Below are positions 34,241-43,221 of a stretch of DNA of 45,149 nt, one piece after another. This DNA is from JANQGH01 sp039177555. GTDB lineage: Bacteria > Pseudomonadota > Alphaproteobacteria > DSM-16000 > Inquilinaceae. Position 1 is the first letter of the stretch, and the number at the start of each line of letters is the position of its first letter. The translations under genes were made by a program, and so were the position numbers. Under the pieces are notes generated by a model, which had not been told where the DNA came from, did not search any database, and saw only the letters and a list, made by a program, of their open reading frames with translations. Location of the stretch: the NCBI GenBank assembly GCA_039177555.1, contig JBCDFV010000033.1, positions 1 to 45,149 of the forward strand, written 5' to 3'.

Positions 34241-37200
34241 TGAACGCCATCATTGATGCCGCCATCAACCGGTCGCGCACGGTTCTCAGCATCCTGGCCC
34301 TGCTGCTGATCGCCGGCACAATCTCCTACATAACAATCCCGAAGGAATCGAACCCGGACATCAGCATCCCGACGATCTATGTCTCGATGCATCTTGATGG
34401 CGTCTCGCCGGAGGACTCCGAACGGCTGTTGGTCCGTCCCATGGAGGCGGAACTGCAGTCGATCGAGGGCGTGACCGAGATTTCGTCCAACGCCTATCGC
34501 GGCGGAGGCAACGTCATCCTGGAGTTCGAGGCCGGATTCGATTCCGACCAAGCCCTGCTCGACGTCCGCGAAGCGGTCGACAGGGCGGAACCGGAGTTGC
34601 CCGAGGAAGCAGAAGACCCGACGGTTACCGAGGTGAATTTCAGTCTGTTCCCGGTCATCGTCGTCACCCTTTCCGGCGATATCCCGGAACGTACGCTGGT
34701 CGGCCTGGCGCGCGATCTGCAGGACCGCCTTGAGTCCCTGCCCTCGGTCTTGGAGGCGAACATCGGCGGCGACCGGCAGGAGATTGTCGAGATCATCGTC
34801 GATCCGCGTGAAATCGAAAGCTACGGGCTGAACGCCAACGACATCGTCAACTTCGTCAGCCGCTCCAACCGCTTGGTGGCGGCCGGCGACCTCGACACCG
34901 GCGTCGGCAGCTTTGCCATCAACGTCCCCGGATTGTTCGAAGACGTGGACGATATCCTGACCCTGCCTCTGGCGGCCTTTGGCGACGCCGTCGTGGAGTT
35001 CCAGGACGTCGCGACCATCGGCCGAACGTTCGAGGACCCGACCCAGTTCGCCCGGGTCAACGGCAACCCGGCGGTGACCATCGAGGTGGTCAAGCGCACC
35101 GGCGAAAACGTCATCGACACCATCGCAGCGATCCAAGCGGTCGTCGACACGGAACGTCAATTTTGGCCGGAACAGGTCGAGGTCGGCTACAGCCAGGATC
35201 AAAGCGAGCAGATCGAGACCATGCTGGCCGACCTGCAGAACAACGTGCTGAGCGCCATTCTGCTGGTCATGATCGTGGTCGTTGGCGCCCTGGGCCTACG
35301 CACCGCCGGCCTGGTCGGCATCGCCATTCCCGGCGCCTTCCTGACCGGCATCCTGGTGCTGTCGATCATGGGGCTGACCGTCAACATCGTGGTGCTGTTC
35401 TCACTGATCCTGGCCGTTGGCCTGCTGGTCGACGGTGCGATCGTCGTGACCGAACTGGCCGACCGCAAGCTGTCGGAGGGCCTGCCGCGCAGGGAAGCCT
35501 ATGCCATAGCCGCAAAGCGCATGGCCTGGCCCATCACCGCCTCGACGGCGACCACCCTGGCGGCCTTCATGCCGCTCTTGTTCTGGCCCGGCATTGTCGG
35601 CGAGTTCATGAGCTTTTTGCCGATCACGCTGATCGCCACGTTGACGGCATCACTGGCCATGGCCTTGATCTTCATTCCGACCTTGGGCGCGACCTTCGGC
35701 AAAGCCCAAAAGGTCAGTAGTGAGAAGGCAAAGCTGCTGGCAGCCGGCGAGCACGGTGACTTGAGCAAACTTGGCGGTGGCACGGGTGCTTACCTGAGCG
35801 TCCTGCGCGTCGCGCTCAGGCACCCCGGCAAGGTCGTCTTGCTGGCCGGCGTGACCCTGATCGGCACGTGGATGGCCTTCGCCAATTTCGGCACGGGCAT
35901 CGAGTTCTTCCCCGATGTCGAGGCGGAACAGGCCAGCATCCTGGTGCACGCCCGCGGCAACCTGTCCATCTACGAGCAGGACGCTCTGGTTCAGGAGGTG
36001 GAGGACCGGGTTCTTACGCTCAGCGACGAGTTCGATTCCGTCTACACGCTGACCGGCAGCGGGGTCGGCGGCGGTGGCGAGGACGTGTCCGAGGACGTGG
36101 TCGGCCAGATCACGGTGGAGTTCGCCGATTGGGACGAACGCCGCCCCGCCGCGGAAATCATCGAGGACATTCGAACGCTGACCAGCGATCTGGCCGGCGT
36201 CAGTGTCGAAACCCGGCTGCCTTCCTCAGGCCCGCCGATCGCCAAGGACATCGAGCTGGAGCTGTCATCGCGTTTTCCGGAAAGACTGCCGGAGGCGACC
36301 GCCCGCGTGCGTGACTTCATGGATTCGCTGCAGGGTCTGACCGATGTCGAGGATTCTCGGCCGATTCCCGGCATCGAGTGGGAATTGGCCGTCGACCGCG
36401 CCCAGGCCGCCAAGTTCGGTCTGGACGTCACCTCGATCGGCGATTCAATCAAGCTGGTCACGCGTGGCCTGGAAATCGGGTCGTACCGGCCGGACGATAC
36501 GGATGAAGAGGTCGACATTCTGGTGCGCTATCCGGAGAACTGGCGCACGCTGGAACAGCTCGACAACATCCGCGTCGTGACCGGCGAGGGCGCCATACCG
36601 ATCAGCAACTTCGTGACCCGCACGGCGGAGCCCCTGGTCAACACGCTGAACCGCATCGAGGGCGAGCGCACGATGAGCGTCTCGGCCAATGCCGGCCCCG
36701 GCTATTTCCCGGACGCTTTGGTCGGTCAGATCCGCGAGTGGTTGGCCACCGAGGCCGACCTTGACCAGTCGGTCACGGTGCGGTTCGGCGGCGAGGATGA
36801 AGAGCAACAGGAAGCTCAGGCGTTTCTGACCCAGGCCTTCGGCGTGGCCCTGTTCCTGATGGCGATCATCCTGGTCACCCAGTTCAACAGCTTTTACAGC
36901 GCGATGTTGATCCTATCGGCCGTCATCATGTCGACCGTCGGCGTCCTGCTGGGCCTGATGATCACAGGCCAGGCCTTCGGCATCGTGATGACCGGCATCG
37001 GCATCATCGCGCTCGCCGGCATCGTGGTGAACAACAACATCGTGCTGATCGACACGTACGATAAGCTGAAGAAGCAGTCGAAGAGCCCGATGGACGCCAT
37101 CCTGCGCACAGGCGCCCAGCGTCTTCGGCCGGTGCTGTTGACCACGGTCACGACCATGCTGGGCCTGATGCCCATGGTCTTCCAGATCAATATCGACTTC

Positions 37201-37494
37201 TTCGCGGCCAACCCCTGGCCGGTGGTCGCAACCGGCGCGCCGTCCACCCAATGGTGGGTGCAGTTGGCGACGGCCGTGGCCTTCGGCCTTGGCTTCGCCA
37301 CGTTGCTGACCCTTCTGGTCACGCCGTCGGCGTTGATGTTGAAGGCGAACTGGGATGCCTGGCGCGCGCGCGGCCGGGCACGGCGGGCCGGCTTGCCGGT
37401 TCCGGGACCCGCATCGGAACCCGCCTATGACTGGCGCGACACGAATATCGACCGGCCGGGCGGGTCAAGCGCCCATCCGACGCCGGCTGAGTAG
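34240..37494 (+). CDS. RND-family efflux permease
   Basis: 1084 residues from the ATG at 34240 (AAGGAAG upstream). Proton-driven inner-membrane exporter with two sets of six helices and two large periplasmic loops. TM1 starts RSRTVLSILALLLIAG. TM4 reads AVGLLVDGAIVVTELADR, with one of the two usual aspartates (D-G for D-D). TM10-12 contain VTQFNSFYSAMLILSAVIMS and GIVVNNNIVLIDTYDKL. It belongs to the AcrB/MdtB-like superfamily; the substrate is unknown. No outer-membrane channel gene lies in the window, so it must borrow one. A terminator follows directly. Under probable PadR control as the last gene of the operon. Confidence 0.95.
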   Translation: MNAIIDAAINRSRTVLSILALLLIAGTISYITIPKESNPDISIPTIYVSMHLDGVSPEDSERLLVRPMEAELQSIEGVTEISSNAYRGGGNVILEFEAGFDSDQALLDVREAVDRAEPELPEEAEDPTVTEVNFSLFPVIVVTLSGDIPERTLVGLARDLQDRLESLPSVLEANIGGDRQEIVEIIVDPREIESYGLNANDIVNFVSRSNRLVAAGDLDTGVGSFAINVPGLFEDVDDILTLPLAAFGDAVVEFQDVATIGRTFEDPTQFARVNGNPAVTIEVVKRTGENVIDTIAAIQAVVDTERQFWPEQVEVGYSQDQSEQIETMLADLQNNVLSAILLVMIVVVGALGLRTAGLVGIAIPGAFLTGILVLSIMGLTVNIVVLFSLILAVGLLVDGAIVVTELADRKLSEGLPRREAYAIAAKRMAWPITASTATTLAAFMPLLFWPGIVGEFMSFLPITLIATLTASLAMALIFIPTLGATFGKAQKVSSEKAKLLAAGEHGDLSKLGGGTGAYLSVLRVALRHPGKVVLLAGVTLIGTWMAFANFGTGIEFFPDVEAEQASILVHARGNLSIYEQDALVQEVEDRVLTLSDEFDSVYTLTGSGVGGGGEDVSEDVVGQITVEFADWDERRPAAEIIEDIRTLTSDLAGVSVETRLPSSGPPIAKDIELELSSRFPERLPEATARVRDFMDSLQGLTDVEDSRPIPGIEWELAVDRAQAAKFGLDVTSIGDSIKLVTRGLEIGSYRPDDTDEEVDILVRYPENWRTLEQLDNIRVVTGEGAIPISNFVTRTAEPLVNTLNRIEGERTMSVSANAGPGYFPDALVGQIREWLATEADLDQSVTVRFGGEDEEQQEAQAFLTQAFGVALFLMAIILVTQFNSFYSAMLILSAVIMSTVGVLLGLMITGQAFGIVMTGIGIIALAGIVVNNNIVLIDTYDKLKKQSKSPMDAILRTGAQRLRPVLLTTVTTMLGLMPMVFQINIDFFAANPWPVVATGAPSTQWWVQLATAVAFGLGFATLLTLLVTPSALMLKANWDAWRARGRARRAGLPVPGPASEPAYDWRDTNIDRPGGSSAHPTPAE

Positions 37495-37500
37495 CGGATC

Positions 37501-37531
37501 GGGGCGGCCAAGCGGTCGCCCCTTTTCTTTT
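37501..37531 (+). terminator. Intrinsic terminator after the RND operon
   Basis: Stem GGGGCGGCC / GGTCGCCCC (one wobble pair) with a 4-base loop AAGC, followed by TTTTCTTTT. It starts 6 bases after the RND stop, and its T-run abuts the stop codon of the convergent phosphatidyltransferase gene. Confidence 0.9.
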
Positions 37532-38136
37532 CAGCGGCCGAAGGTGAGCTTGGCCTGGGCCACGCGGCCCGCCGTCGTCAACCAGCAGACCGCGGAATAG
37601 ATGTAGGCGATCCAATCAAACTGATTGGGAAACAGGCAGATCGCGAACAGGACCACGATCGTCTCGCCGCCCTCGGCCAGCCCGCCGACATAGTAGATGA
37701 CCTTGCTGCCTCGCGCCTCCGTCGTTATCCCGCGCTTGGCCGCCAGAATGGCAAAGGCCAGGAACGACGACCCGGTGCCCATGAAGCTGAAGATCAAGAG
37801 CGCCGCCGGCAGCGCCATGTCCGGCCGACCGACGGCGAAGCCGAAGACGATGCCGGCATAGACGATGAAATCGCAAACGATGTCGAGGAAGCCGCCGAAA
37901 TCCGTGGCCCCGTGGTGCCGGGCGATGGCGCCATCCACGCCATCGATGGCCCGGTTCAACGCGATCAGAACCAGAGCCACGATGTAAGCCTGCCAGGCGA
38001 GCGCCGCGCAGGCGGCGATGCCGACCCCGAAGCCGACGATCGTCACCGTATCCGCCGACAGGCCCCGTCGGTTCAGCCAGCCGCCGATAGGGTCGACGAC
38101 CGGATCGGTCATCCGGCGCAGAAGCGGATCGAACAT
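37531..38136 (-). CDS. CDP-alcohol phosphatidyltransferase family membrane protein
   Basis: 201 residues with five or six membrane helices. The active-site motif is DGVDGAIARHHGATDFGG followed by FLDIVCD, close to the family pattern D-x2-D-G-x2-A-R-x8-G-x3-D-x3-D but one residue shorter between AR and G. It transfers a phosphoalcohol between CDP-linked and free alcohols in phospholipid synthesis; which product is made cannot be told. It lies 47 bases after the LysM gene on the same strand and may share its transcript. Confidence 0.85.
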   Translation of the reverse strand: MFDPLLRRMTDPVVDPIGGWLNRRGLSADTVTIVGFGVGIAACAALAWQAYIVALVLIALNRAIDGVDGAIARHHGATDFGGFLDIVCDFIVYAGIVFGFAVGRPDMALPAALLIFSFMGTGSSFLAFAILAAKRGITTEARGSKVIYYVGGLAEGGETIVVLFAICLFPNQFDWIAYIYSAVCWLTTAGRVAQAKLTFGR

Positions 38137-38183
38137 GCCTGCCGGTTCAGTCCGCCAACCGCGTCATCGCGGTTTCGGCAGCA

Positions 38184-40271
38184 TCAGATGCGGCTGGGCA
38201 CACCGGCCGGCAGCTGTTGCGGCGGCGAAGGCAATTCAAATACCTGTCCTGGATAGATAAGGTCCGGGTTGCGGATCTGATCGCGGTTGGCCTGATAGAT
38301 CACCGTGTATTGCAGCCCCTGGCCATAGATGCGGCGCGCCAGGCGCCAGAGATTGTTGCCAGGCTGGACGATGATCTGCCGGTTGTCAGGGATATCCGCC
38401 AAGGGCGCGGTACGCTGAAACGGCGTTTCGGCCCGCGCGACGACGACACCACCATCGTCCACCTGGTCGGCCCGCAGGGTATAGAGACCGGGTGCCACCG
38501 GGTCGTCAGGCCGCAGCCAAAAACGACCATCGGCGGCCGCGACCGCTTGGCCGATCGGCCGGTTGTCGAGATAGATGATGATGATGGCACCAGCCACCGC
38601 GCGGCCGGCGACAATCAGCCGACCGTTATCGTCATAATCGACGACGTCGATGCTGACCACCGGGGCCTCTGTGTCGGGCGTCTGCTCGTTTGCCGGCACC
38701 GCATCGACCGCACTGGGACGCTCGACCGAAGGGTCGGCTTCCGTTTCAGCCTGGGCCTCGGCCGTTTCGACCGCGGGCGCCTGTGGTGTCTGCAAGACCT
38801 CCGTCGGCGCCACCTCGTCCCGGTCGACGAGAACGGCGAGCGCGCCGGTGTCGCCCTCGCCCGTCGTATCCTCCGCCGGCGCCGTGTCCGCGACGGTCAG
38901 ACCGGGCTCGGGCACCACCAACAACACGATGCGCGACGACGGCGTCACGGTCTCCGGGTCGTCCGCCATGAAGGCTTCGAGGCCGATCTCGTGATCACCG
39001 GGCGACAGCGGTTGCCGACCGATGAAGACAAACTCACCCAGATCGTCCGCCTCGACCGTACCGATCGGCTCGCCATTGTCGGTGATGACCACCGTGGCGC
39101 CAGGCTCGGCACGGCCGGCGACGATGATCATGCCGTTTTCGTTGACGCGAACGGCGTCGAAGCTCGGCGCCTCAGGACCGATATCAAGCTCGACCGTGTC
39201 GCTCGCGGGCGGAGGGGCCGACTGGTCGACTGCCACCGTGCCGTCGCCACCATCGGACGCCGGCTGCTCCGCCGCAGACGGTTCAGCCGGCGGCAGCGCC
39301 GCCACTTGCTCGGTCTCTTCCAAGGTATCGCTGGCCTCGGCGGAGGGGCTCGCGACGGGCGCGGTCGCGGTTTCATCGGAAACGACCGCTGGCGCATCGG
39401 CCAGTTGCTCACCAACCGCATCCGACCGCGGCTCGGCAGCGCTCCCGTCGCTGGTCTCGGGCGCTTCGGCGATCTCGGATGCTTCGCCGGTTTCTTCGGA
39501 GATCGCGGTGCCCTGATCGGCGATATCCGTGGCGGCCGTGGCATCCGTTGCATCCGGCTGGGGCTCGGCTGCCGGCGCGACCGTCGGGGGAGGAGCTTCC
39601 TCCACGACGACGACCTCCTCGACGACGGTCTCCGTCTCGACAGCCTCGTCCGGCCGGTCCACAGCCCCCTCCGCGACCGGCGCAGCCGACTCGGGAAGGG
39701 CCTCGTCGGCGACAGCCTCGGTCTCGCCGGCCTCGTCCGGGTGGCCTTCGGAGCTTTCGGCCACTGACGGTCCACCATCCGTCTCCGCTGCGCCGGGCGC
39801 GGCTTCGGCGGGTGGTTGTTCGACCGTTTGCGCGGACTGCTCAGGAACCGTTTCGGTGGTCGCGACGTCGCTCTCGGGCTCAGCCGTCGGCGTCTCGGGC
39901 TCCGCTAACTGGTCGCCCGCGCCCTGCGGTGCCGCCGCTTCCGCCTCAGCGGGTTGAGCGTCAGGGCTCGCCGCGACGGCCGTCTGATCGACCTCCGCCG
40001 GGGGCGCCGAACCCTCGGCCGGCTCGTCAGCGGTACCTTCAGCCACAGTCTCGGTTTCGGGTTCGGCCGCGTCCTCTGCCGCGTCCTCTGTCGGGGCCAT
40101 GTCGGCCGTGTCTTGCTCGGCGGGTGCCTCGGGCCCGTCGGAAACCGCAGGGGCCTCGGACACCGCATCCTGCGCGGCAGGATCAGGCGCCGGCTCGTCG
40201 CCGACCCAAAAGGCGACTGCGACCGCCGCGACGATCACCACACCACCGCCGACAAAAAGCCAAGCCCTCAA
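38184..40271 (-). CDS. Membrane-anchored LysM protein with long acidic linker and Ig-like repeats
   Basis: 695 residues, TTG start with GAGG upstream. N-terminal transmembrane helix (WLFVGGGVVIVAAVAVAFWVG). About 330 residues of low-complexity Ala/Glu/Pro/Thr/Val follow, strongly acidic, likely disordered and long enough to span the periplasm. Two related beta-domains share NENGMIIVAGRAEPGA and DDNGRLIVAGRAVAGA. The C-terminal LysM domain (IIVQPGNNLWRLARRIYGQG to IYPGQVFELP) should bind peptidoglycan. This is a common alphaproteobacterial layout. Function may be to tether or sense the cell wall. Low complexity creates a long false frame on the opposite strand. Confidence 0.88.
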   Translation of the reverse strand: MRAWLFVGGGVVIVAAVAVAFWVGDEPAPDPAAQDAVSEAPAVSDGPEAPAEQDTADMAPTEDAAEDAAEPETETVAEGTADEPAEGSAPPAEVDQTAVAASPDAQPAEAEAAAPQGAGDQLAEPETPTAEPESDVATTETVPEQSAQTVEQPPAEAAPGAAETDGGPSVAESSEGHPDEAGETEAVADEALPESAAPVAEGAVDRPDEAVETETVVEEVVVVEEAPPPTVAPAAEPQPDATDATAATDIADQGTAISEETGEASEIAEAPETSDGSAAEPRSDAVGEQLADAPAVVSDETATAPVASPSAEASDTLEETEQVAALPPAEPSAAEQPASDGGDGTVAVDQSAPPPASDTVELDIGPEAPSFDAVRVNENGMIIVAGRAEPGATVVITDNGEPIGTVEADDLGEFVFIGRQPLSPGDHEIGLEAFMADDPETVTPSSRIVLLVVPEPGLTVADTAPAEDTTGEGDTGALAVLVDRDEVAPTEVLQTPQAPAVETAEAQAETEADPSVERPSAVDAVPANEQTPDTEAPVVSIDVVDYDDNGRLIVAGRAVAGAIIIIYLDNRPIGQAVAAADGRFWLRPDDPVAPGLYTLRADQVDDGGVVVARAETPFQRTAPLADIPDNRQIIVQPGNNLWRLARRIYGQGLQYTVIYQANRDQIRNPDLIYPGQVFELPSPPQQLPAGVPSRI

Positions 40272-40470
40272 ATCATCCTCTGTGACTTTTCAATGACATG
40301 CCCGATCGGCCGCACCGTAGACTTGGCGACAGCCCGGCGCAAGAACGAGACAAGTTTGCGTGTGCCCGCCGACGGACGCTTCTGCCAACTTGCCGGTACC
40401 ATGCACGCATGCTAGGGCGGTCGGAAAGCCGGCCCTTGCCGGCCGCCCGTGTCAAAGAGGTTTTCAATCC

Positions 40471-41055
40471 ATGCAGAATATCGGCTCGCTATGCGTCTAT
40501 TGCGGCTCGTCCAGGCGCGTCGACCAGCGGTATCGCGACGCCGCCACGACCTTGGGCGCGGCGCTGGGGAAGCGCGACATCACGCTGGTTTACGGCGGCG
40601 GTCGGGTCGGCCTCATGGGCCTTTGCGCCGACGCCTGTCTGGAGGCCGGCGGCAAGGTGGTCGGCATTATTCCCGAGCATATCCAGAACCTGGAGGTCGA
40701 ACACACCGGGCTGACGGAACTGCACATCGTCGACAGCATGCACACCCGCAAAAAGATGATGGCGGAGCGGTCCGACGGATTCGTCGTGCTTCCGGGCGGG
40801 CTCGGCACCCTGGACGAGACGTTCGAGATCGTCACCTGGCGGCAATTGGCGCTGCACGACAAGCCAATCGTCATCGTCAATAGCGCCGGCTATTGGACGC
40901 CGCTCTTGGACCTGATCGATCATCTGATCGAACACGGGTTTTGCCGGCCGGAACATCGCGGCCTCTATCGGGTCGTGGACACGATCGACGAGGTTTTCGA
41001 CGCCTTGAGCGAAGCGCCCGAGCCGACCGTGCCGCCGCAAACGAAGTGGCTTTAG
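40471..41055 (+). CDS. LOG family protein (TIGR00730)
   Basis: 194 residues from the ATG at 40471, with an AAGAGG upstream. Cytoplasmic Rossmann-type protein once called lysine decarboxylase. Members act as cytokinin riboside 5'-monophosphate phosphoribohydrolases or AMP/IMP nucleosidases. Motifs: LCVYCGSSRRVD at the start, VYGGGRVGLMG, and VVLPGGLGTLDETFE, the PGGxGTxxE catalytic and binding motif. Single gene, 146 bases before icd. Confidence 0.93.
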   Translation: MQNIGSLCVYCGSSRRVDQRYRDAATTLGAALGKRDITLVYGGGRVGLMGLCADACLEAGGKVVGIIPEHIQNLEVEHTGLTELHIVDSMHTRKKMMAERSDGFVVLPGGLGTLDETFEIVTWRQLALHDKPIVIVNSAGYWTPLLDLIDHLIEHGFCRPEHRGLYRVVDTIDEVFDALSEAPEPTVPPQTKWL

Positions 41056-41201
41056 GCGCACGCCAATCAACAAGTTCGCCGACCGGCCGGCCCCTACTGG
41101 TTCGCGCCCGACGCCTCTGATATAACGCCGGCGCCGACGGCCCGATCGGCCAGTTTTTTCCGGCCCACCCCGCACGACGTAAACCCCAAAGGCGTACTTT
41201 C

Positions 41202-42422
41202 ATGGCGAAGATCAAGGTCAAAAACCCCGTCGTCGAACTCGACGGCGACGAGATGACGCGCATCATCTGGCAGTTCATCAAGGACAAGCTGATCCTGCCC
41301 CATCTCGATATCGACCTGAAATACTACGATCTCGGCATCGAAAAGCGCGACGAGACAGACGATCAGATCACGATCGACGCGGCGGAGGCGATTAAGCAGT
41401 ACCGGGTCGGCGTGAAGTGCGCCACCATCACGCCCGATGAGGCGCGGGTGGAGGAGTTCGGCCTGAAGAAGATGTGGCGGTCGCCCAACGGCACAATCCG
41501 CAACATCGTCGGCGGCACAATTTTCCGCGAACCGATCATCTGCAAGAACGTGCCGCGCTACGTGCCCGGCTGGACCAAGCCGATCGTCGTGGCGCGTCAC
41601 GCCTATGGCGATCAGTATCGCGCGACGGACTTCAAGGTGCCGGGCCCGGGCACCTTGACCATGGTTTTCCAACCGGCCGACGGCGGACCGGCGGAAACAA
41701 GAGAGGTGTTCGAGTTTCCGGCCAGCGGCATCGCCTTGGGCATGTACAATCTGGACGACTCCATCCGCGGCTTCGCGCAAAGCTGCTTCAACTATGGTCT
41801 GATGCGCGGCTATCCGGTCTATCTGTCGACCAAGAACACGATCCTGAAGGCCTATGACGGCCGCTTCAAGGACCTGTTCCAGCAGGTGTTCGATGACGAG
41901 TTCGCCGACCGGTTCAAACAGGCCGGCCTGACCTACGAACACCGGCTGATAGACGACATGGTCGCCGCCTCGCTGAAGTGGGAAGGCGGCTATCTGTGGG
42001 CGTGCAAGAACTATGACGGCGACGTGCAGTCCGACACGGTCGCCCAGGGCTTCGGGTCGCTGGGGCTGATGACCTCCGTCTTGATGACGCCGGAGGGCGA
42101 CGTGGTTGAGGCCGAAGCGGCCCACGGCACGGTGACGCGCCACTATCGCCAGCATCAGCAGGGCAAGGACACCTCGACCAACCCGATCGCCTCGATCTTC
42201 GCCTGGACCAGCGGCCTGAGATATCGCGGCAAGTTCGACGACACCCCGGATGTCATCGCCTTTGCCGACACGCTGGAGCGGGTCTGCGTCGAGACGGTGG
42301 AGGCCGGCTTCATGACCAAGGATTTGGCGATCCTGATCGGTCCGGAGCAGACCTGGCTGACCACCGGCCAGTTCCTGGACAAGCTGGACGAAGGCCTGAC
42401 CGCCGCGATGGCGAAGGCCTGA
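41202..42422 (+). CDS. icd: Isocitrate dehydrogenase, NADP-dependent
   Basis: 406 residues of the eukaryote-like IDH subfamily usual in alphaproteobacteria. Converts isocitrate to 2-oxoglutarate and CO2 in the TCA cycle. The start, MAKIKVKNPVVELDGDEMTRIIW, is diagnostic. KSPNGTIRNI-type substrate binding appears as RSPNGTIRNIVGGTIFREP. YEHRLIDDMVA has the metal and catalytic residues, and DVQSDTVAQGFGSLG and EAAHGTVTRHYRQHQQG contribute NADP binding. Complete. A bidirectional terminator follows. Confidence 0.97.
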   Translation: MAKIKVKNPVVELDGDEMTRIIWQFIKDKLILPHLDIDLKYYDLGIEKRDETDDQITIDAAEAIKQYRVGVKCATITPDEARVEEFGLKKMWRSPNGTIRNIVGGTIFREPIICKNVPRYVPGWTKPIVVARHAYGDQYRATDFKVPGPGTLTMVFQPADGGPAETREVFEFPASGIALGMYNLDDSIRGFAQSCFNYGLMRGYPVYLSTKNTILKAYDGRFKDLFQQVFDDEFADRFKQAGLTYEHRLIDDMVAASLKWEGGYLWACKNYDGDVQSDTVAQGFGSLGLMTSVLMTPEGDVVEAEAAHGTVTRHYRQHQQGKDTSTNPIASIFAWTSGLRYRGKFDDTPDVIAFADTLERVCVETVEAGFMTKDLAILIGPEQTWLTTGQFLDKLDEGLTAAMAKA

Positions 42423-42451
42423 CGCTGGGATCTAACGCCAGCGCTCACGAA

Positions 42452-42480
42452 AAAGGCCCCGCTGAACTGGCGGGGCCTTT
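42452..42480. terminator. Bidirectional terminator between icd and gcrA
   Basis: Stem AAAGGCCCCGC / GCGGGGCCTTT with a 7-base loop. On plus it ends TTTCT after icd; on minus it ends TTTTT after gcrA. It serves both convergent genes. Confidence 0.9.
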
Positions 42481-42496
42481 CTCATATCGGGCGTGA

Positions 42497-43006
42497 TCAG
42501 GCGCTGCGCTTGGCGCGTTCCTCTTCGCGGCGCGGTTTCGGCGGCTGGTAGGCCACCGCGCAGTGTTCAGCGCAGTATGGCAGGCCGGGCGCACGGGTAC
42601 GGCCGCAGAACCGGAAACTCGGGTCACGCGGATCGCCCATGGGCCAGCGGCACATGCGTTCCGTCAGGTCCAGGATGGTGGCGCCACCTGCGGGGGCATC
42701 GTCGATCTTGGCCTTGGGATGCATGACCACCGCGGCCAGTTTCGAGGTTGGCGCTGCCTCTTGCCGAACGGCCTTGGCCTCGCGTTGCTTGGGCGCCACC
42801 GGGCGGCGTTCCACCTTGTGAACCGCGACACGGCTGGGGGCGACCTTCTTGATCGGAGAGGGGCGGCCGGAGAGACCCAGGCGATGGGCCTTGCCGATCA
42901 CGGCGTTTCGGGTGACATCGCCAATGATCTCGGCGATCTCGCTGGCGCTCTTGCCATTGCCCCAAAGCTGCGTCAGCAACGTGACCCGCTCTTCCGTCCA
43001 ACTCAT
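42497..43006 (-). CDS. gcrA: GcrA cell-cycle regulator
   Basis: 169 residues from the ATG at 43006 (GGGAGA 6 bases upstream; the family starts MSWTEERV). In Caulobacter GcrA binds sigma70-RNA polymerase and activates promoters whose GANTC sites are methylated by CcrM. The N-terminal HTH is SASEIAEIIGDVTRNAVIGKAHRLGLSGR. A basic Pro/Ala linker and a conserved C-terminal domain follow (ILDLTERMCRWPMGDP, FRFCGRTRAPGLPYCAEHC), with four cysteines. Its presence marks an alphaproteobacterium. It lies downstream of alaS but has its own promoter-like region with a perfect DnaA box. Confidence 0.96.
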   Translation of the reverse strand: MSWTEERVTLLTQLWGNGKSASEIAEIIGDVTRNAVIGKAHRLGLSGRPSPIKKVAPSRVAVHKVERRPVAPKQREAKAVRQEAAPTSKLAAVVMHPKAKIDDAPAGGATILDLTERMCRWPMGDPRDPSFRFCGRTRAPGLPYCAEHCAVAYQPPKPRREEERAKRSA

Positions 43007-43040
43007 CACCATTCTCCCGATCTCAATCTCTTCACAACCA

Positions 43041-43068
43041 CAATATATAGGAAGCTATGGATATATTG
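43041..43068. promoter_or_regulatory. AT-rich inverted repeat in the gcrA promoter region
   Basis: Perfect 8-base arms CAATATAT and ATATATTG with a 12-base spacer, about 35 bases before the gcrA start in very GC-rich surroundings. A minus-strand -10-like TACAAT overlaps its right arm (43069-43064), so a protein bound here would block or assist gcrA transcription. Confidence 0.5.
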
Positions 43069-43142
43069 TAGCACCAGGAGTATTCGTTACCATATATCGG
43101 TGCATAAGCCCAGCGGTTTAGGCGCGGCCTTCTTCTAATAGC

Positions 43143-43151
43143 TGTGGATAA
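43143..43151 (-). promoter_or_regulatory. Perfect DnaA box upstream of gcrA
   Basis: TTATCCACA on the minus strand, identical to the strongest E. coli DnaA box, about 137 bases before the gcrA start. In Caulobacter DnaA directly activates gcrA, so this is probably a functional site linking replication initiation to gcrA expression. Confidence 0.7.
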
Positions 43152-43221
43152 TCAGGCCAGGCCGCGATGCGACCAGGCCAGCCCGGGTGGCCATGCGGTT
43201 CGCAGCAGGCCACGCGGCGGG

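Noticed and set aside
38217..39767. 516-codon plus-strand frame
   Set aside because: Antisense to the low-complexity LysM protein; Arg/Gly-rich without any recognisable domain.
43036..43051. NrdR-box-like ACCACAATATATAGG near gcrA
   Set aside because: Only one half fits the consensus, spacing to the second AT core (18 bases) is wrong for paired NrdR boxes, and gcrA is not a ribonucleotide reductase gene.
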